5,595 nt of DNA, taken from assembly GCA_947628975.1 (NCBI GenBank), contig CANRBW010000109.1, positions 1 to 5,595 on the forward strand, in the 5' to 3' direction. Shown here one piece after another: positions 5,301 through 5,595 of the stretch (its first letter is position 1; every line of letters starts with the position of its first letter). The translations under genes and the position numbers were made by a program. The notes beneath the pieces were generated by a model. It saw nothing but the letters and a program-made list of their open reading frames with translations, did no database searches and had not been told where the DNA came from. The DNA comes from an uncultured Oscillospiraceae bacterium (GTDB taxonomy: Bacteria; Bacillota; Clostridia; Oscillospirales; Oscillospiraceae).

Positions 5301-5322
5301 CCGGGCGGACTTGCAGACCCGG
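5301..5322 (-). terminator. Weak hairpin directly after the tsaD stop
   Basis: On the - strand, CCGGGT pairs with GCCCGG around a 10-base loop, followed by TTTCTT. It starts two bases after the tsaD stop codon. The stem is short and the T tract is interrupted, so termination here is only a possibility. Confidence 0.3.
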
Positions 5323-5324
5323 CT

Positions 5325-5595
5325 TCACCCCAGGGAGAGGTCCCTGGTGGCGTAGGCGTTCAGGTCGGGCCCGGCCCGGTGGCCGGCCAGGTACTCGTAG
5401 TACCCCTGGGCGCCGATCATAGCGGCGTTGTCCCCGCACAGCCGCAGAGGCGGCACATAGAGGCGCTTGCCGAATCTTTCGCAGGCGGTCTGGAAATCCG
5501 CCCGGATGCGGGAGTTGGCGGCCACGCCCCCGGCCACGGCCACGGCGGGATAGCCCAGGGCACGGGCAGCGCCGACGGTGCAGCGCACCAGCATC
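5325..5595 (-). CDS. tsaD: TsaD, tRNA N6-adenosine threonylcarbamoyltransferase (C-terminal part, 5' end outside window)
   Basis: TsaD (Gcp/YgjD/Kae1 family) transfers the threonylcarbamoyl group to A37 of ANN-reading tRNAs to make t6A, working with TsaB and TsaE. The last 90 or so of about 340 residues are visible. The stop is at 5325-5327 and the frame stays open to the window edge. Family signatures are AGGVAANSRIR, about 20-31 residues from the visible Met, and CGDNAAMIG, whose Asp (codon 5430-5432) is the conserved metal-binding residue of the ASKHA fold. The ending (AGPDLNAYATRDLSLG) is typical of the family, so the C-terminus is intact. The ATG at 5592-5594 is internal, not the start. 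The gene converges on the membrane protein gene. Its upstream neighbours cannot be seen. Confidence 0.95.
   Translation of the reverse strand, partial: MLVRCTVGAARALGYPAVAVAGGVAANSRIRADFQTACERFGKRLYVPPLRLCGDNAAMIGAQGYYEYLAGHRAGPDLNAYATRDLSLG

Larger units (their letters stand above)
4935..5324. other. Gene-poor, relatively AT-rich region between convergent genes
   Basis: No convincing protein-coding gene lies between the membrane-protein terminator and the tsaD stop. Positions 5101-5220 are about 42 percent G+C by hand count, far below the flanks. The region holds a perfect 16-bp inverted repeat, an orphan TTGACA (5092-5097), an A-rich run (5108-5122), a pair of TTTCCACA motifs, a GC hairpin at 5219-5247 without a T tract, and weak terminator-like hairpins on the - strand. 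A 39-codon frame (5100-5219, +) exists but has no properly spaced ribosome binding site. Confidence 0.7.

Overview
The window is a high-GC (about two thirds G+C by eye), gene-dense stretch. It looks like a chromosome segment of a GC-rich Clostridia/Oscillospiraceae-type Firmicute. The evidence is the AddA-type (not RecB) helicase-nuclease, strong AGGAGG-type ribosome binding sites, GTG starts, an SH3b/NlpC-P60 wall hydrolase and consensus sigma-A promoters. The taxonomic call is an inference from these traits, not from a search.

Layout: (1) 2-1237 (+), the C-terminal third of addA, cut off by the window edge. (2) 1247-1424, a noncoding tandem array of a 77/78-bp unit that runs straight into a bidirectional intrinsic terminator (1422-1464) between convergent addA and gluQ. 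(3) 1484-2398 (-), gluQ, glutamyl-queuosine tRNA(Asp) synthetase, with its own extended -10 promoter. (4) A divergent intergenic region, then a near-perfect sigma-A promoter (TTGACA-17-TACAAT) driving a probable two-gene operon: an unrecognised 96-aa protein (2615-2905) and a secreted SH3b-SH3b-NlpC/P60 endopeptidase (2957-3892), closed by a strong terminator. (5) A separate promoter whose -10 and start site lie inside a perfect 14-bp inverted repeat (operator-like), driving a predicted 8-TM membrane protein of unknown function (4099-4872) with its own terminator. (6) A 452-bp gene-poor region (4873-5324) that is clearly more AT-rich in its middle. It carries a perfect 16-bp inverted repeat, an orphan TTGACA, two DnaA-box-like 9-mers and weak hairpins. 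(7) 5325-5595 (-), the C-terminal end of tsaD, cut off by the window edge.

The genes are mostly housekeeping: DNA break repair (addA), tRNA modification (gluQ for queuosine at position 34 of tRNA-Asp, tsaD for t6A at position 37) and cell-wall turnover. They sit in separate, mostly self-terminated units. I see no mobile element, CRISPR array, rRNA or tRNA, and no convincing new multi-gene system. The least explained parts are the noncoding ones: the 77-bp repeats, the two long perfect palindromes and the AT-rich gap before tsaD.
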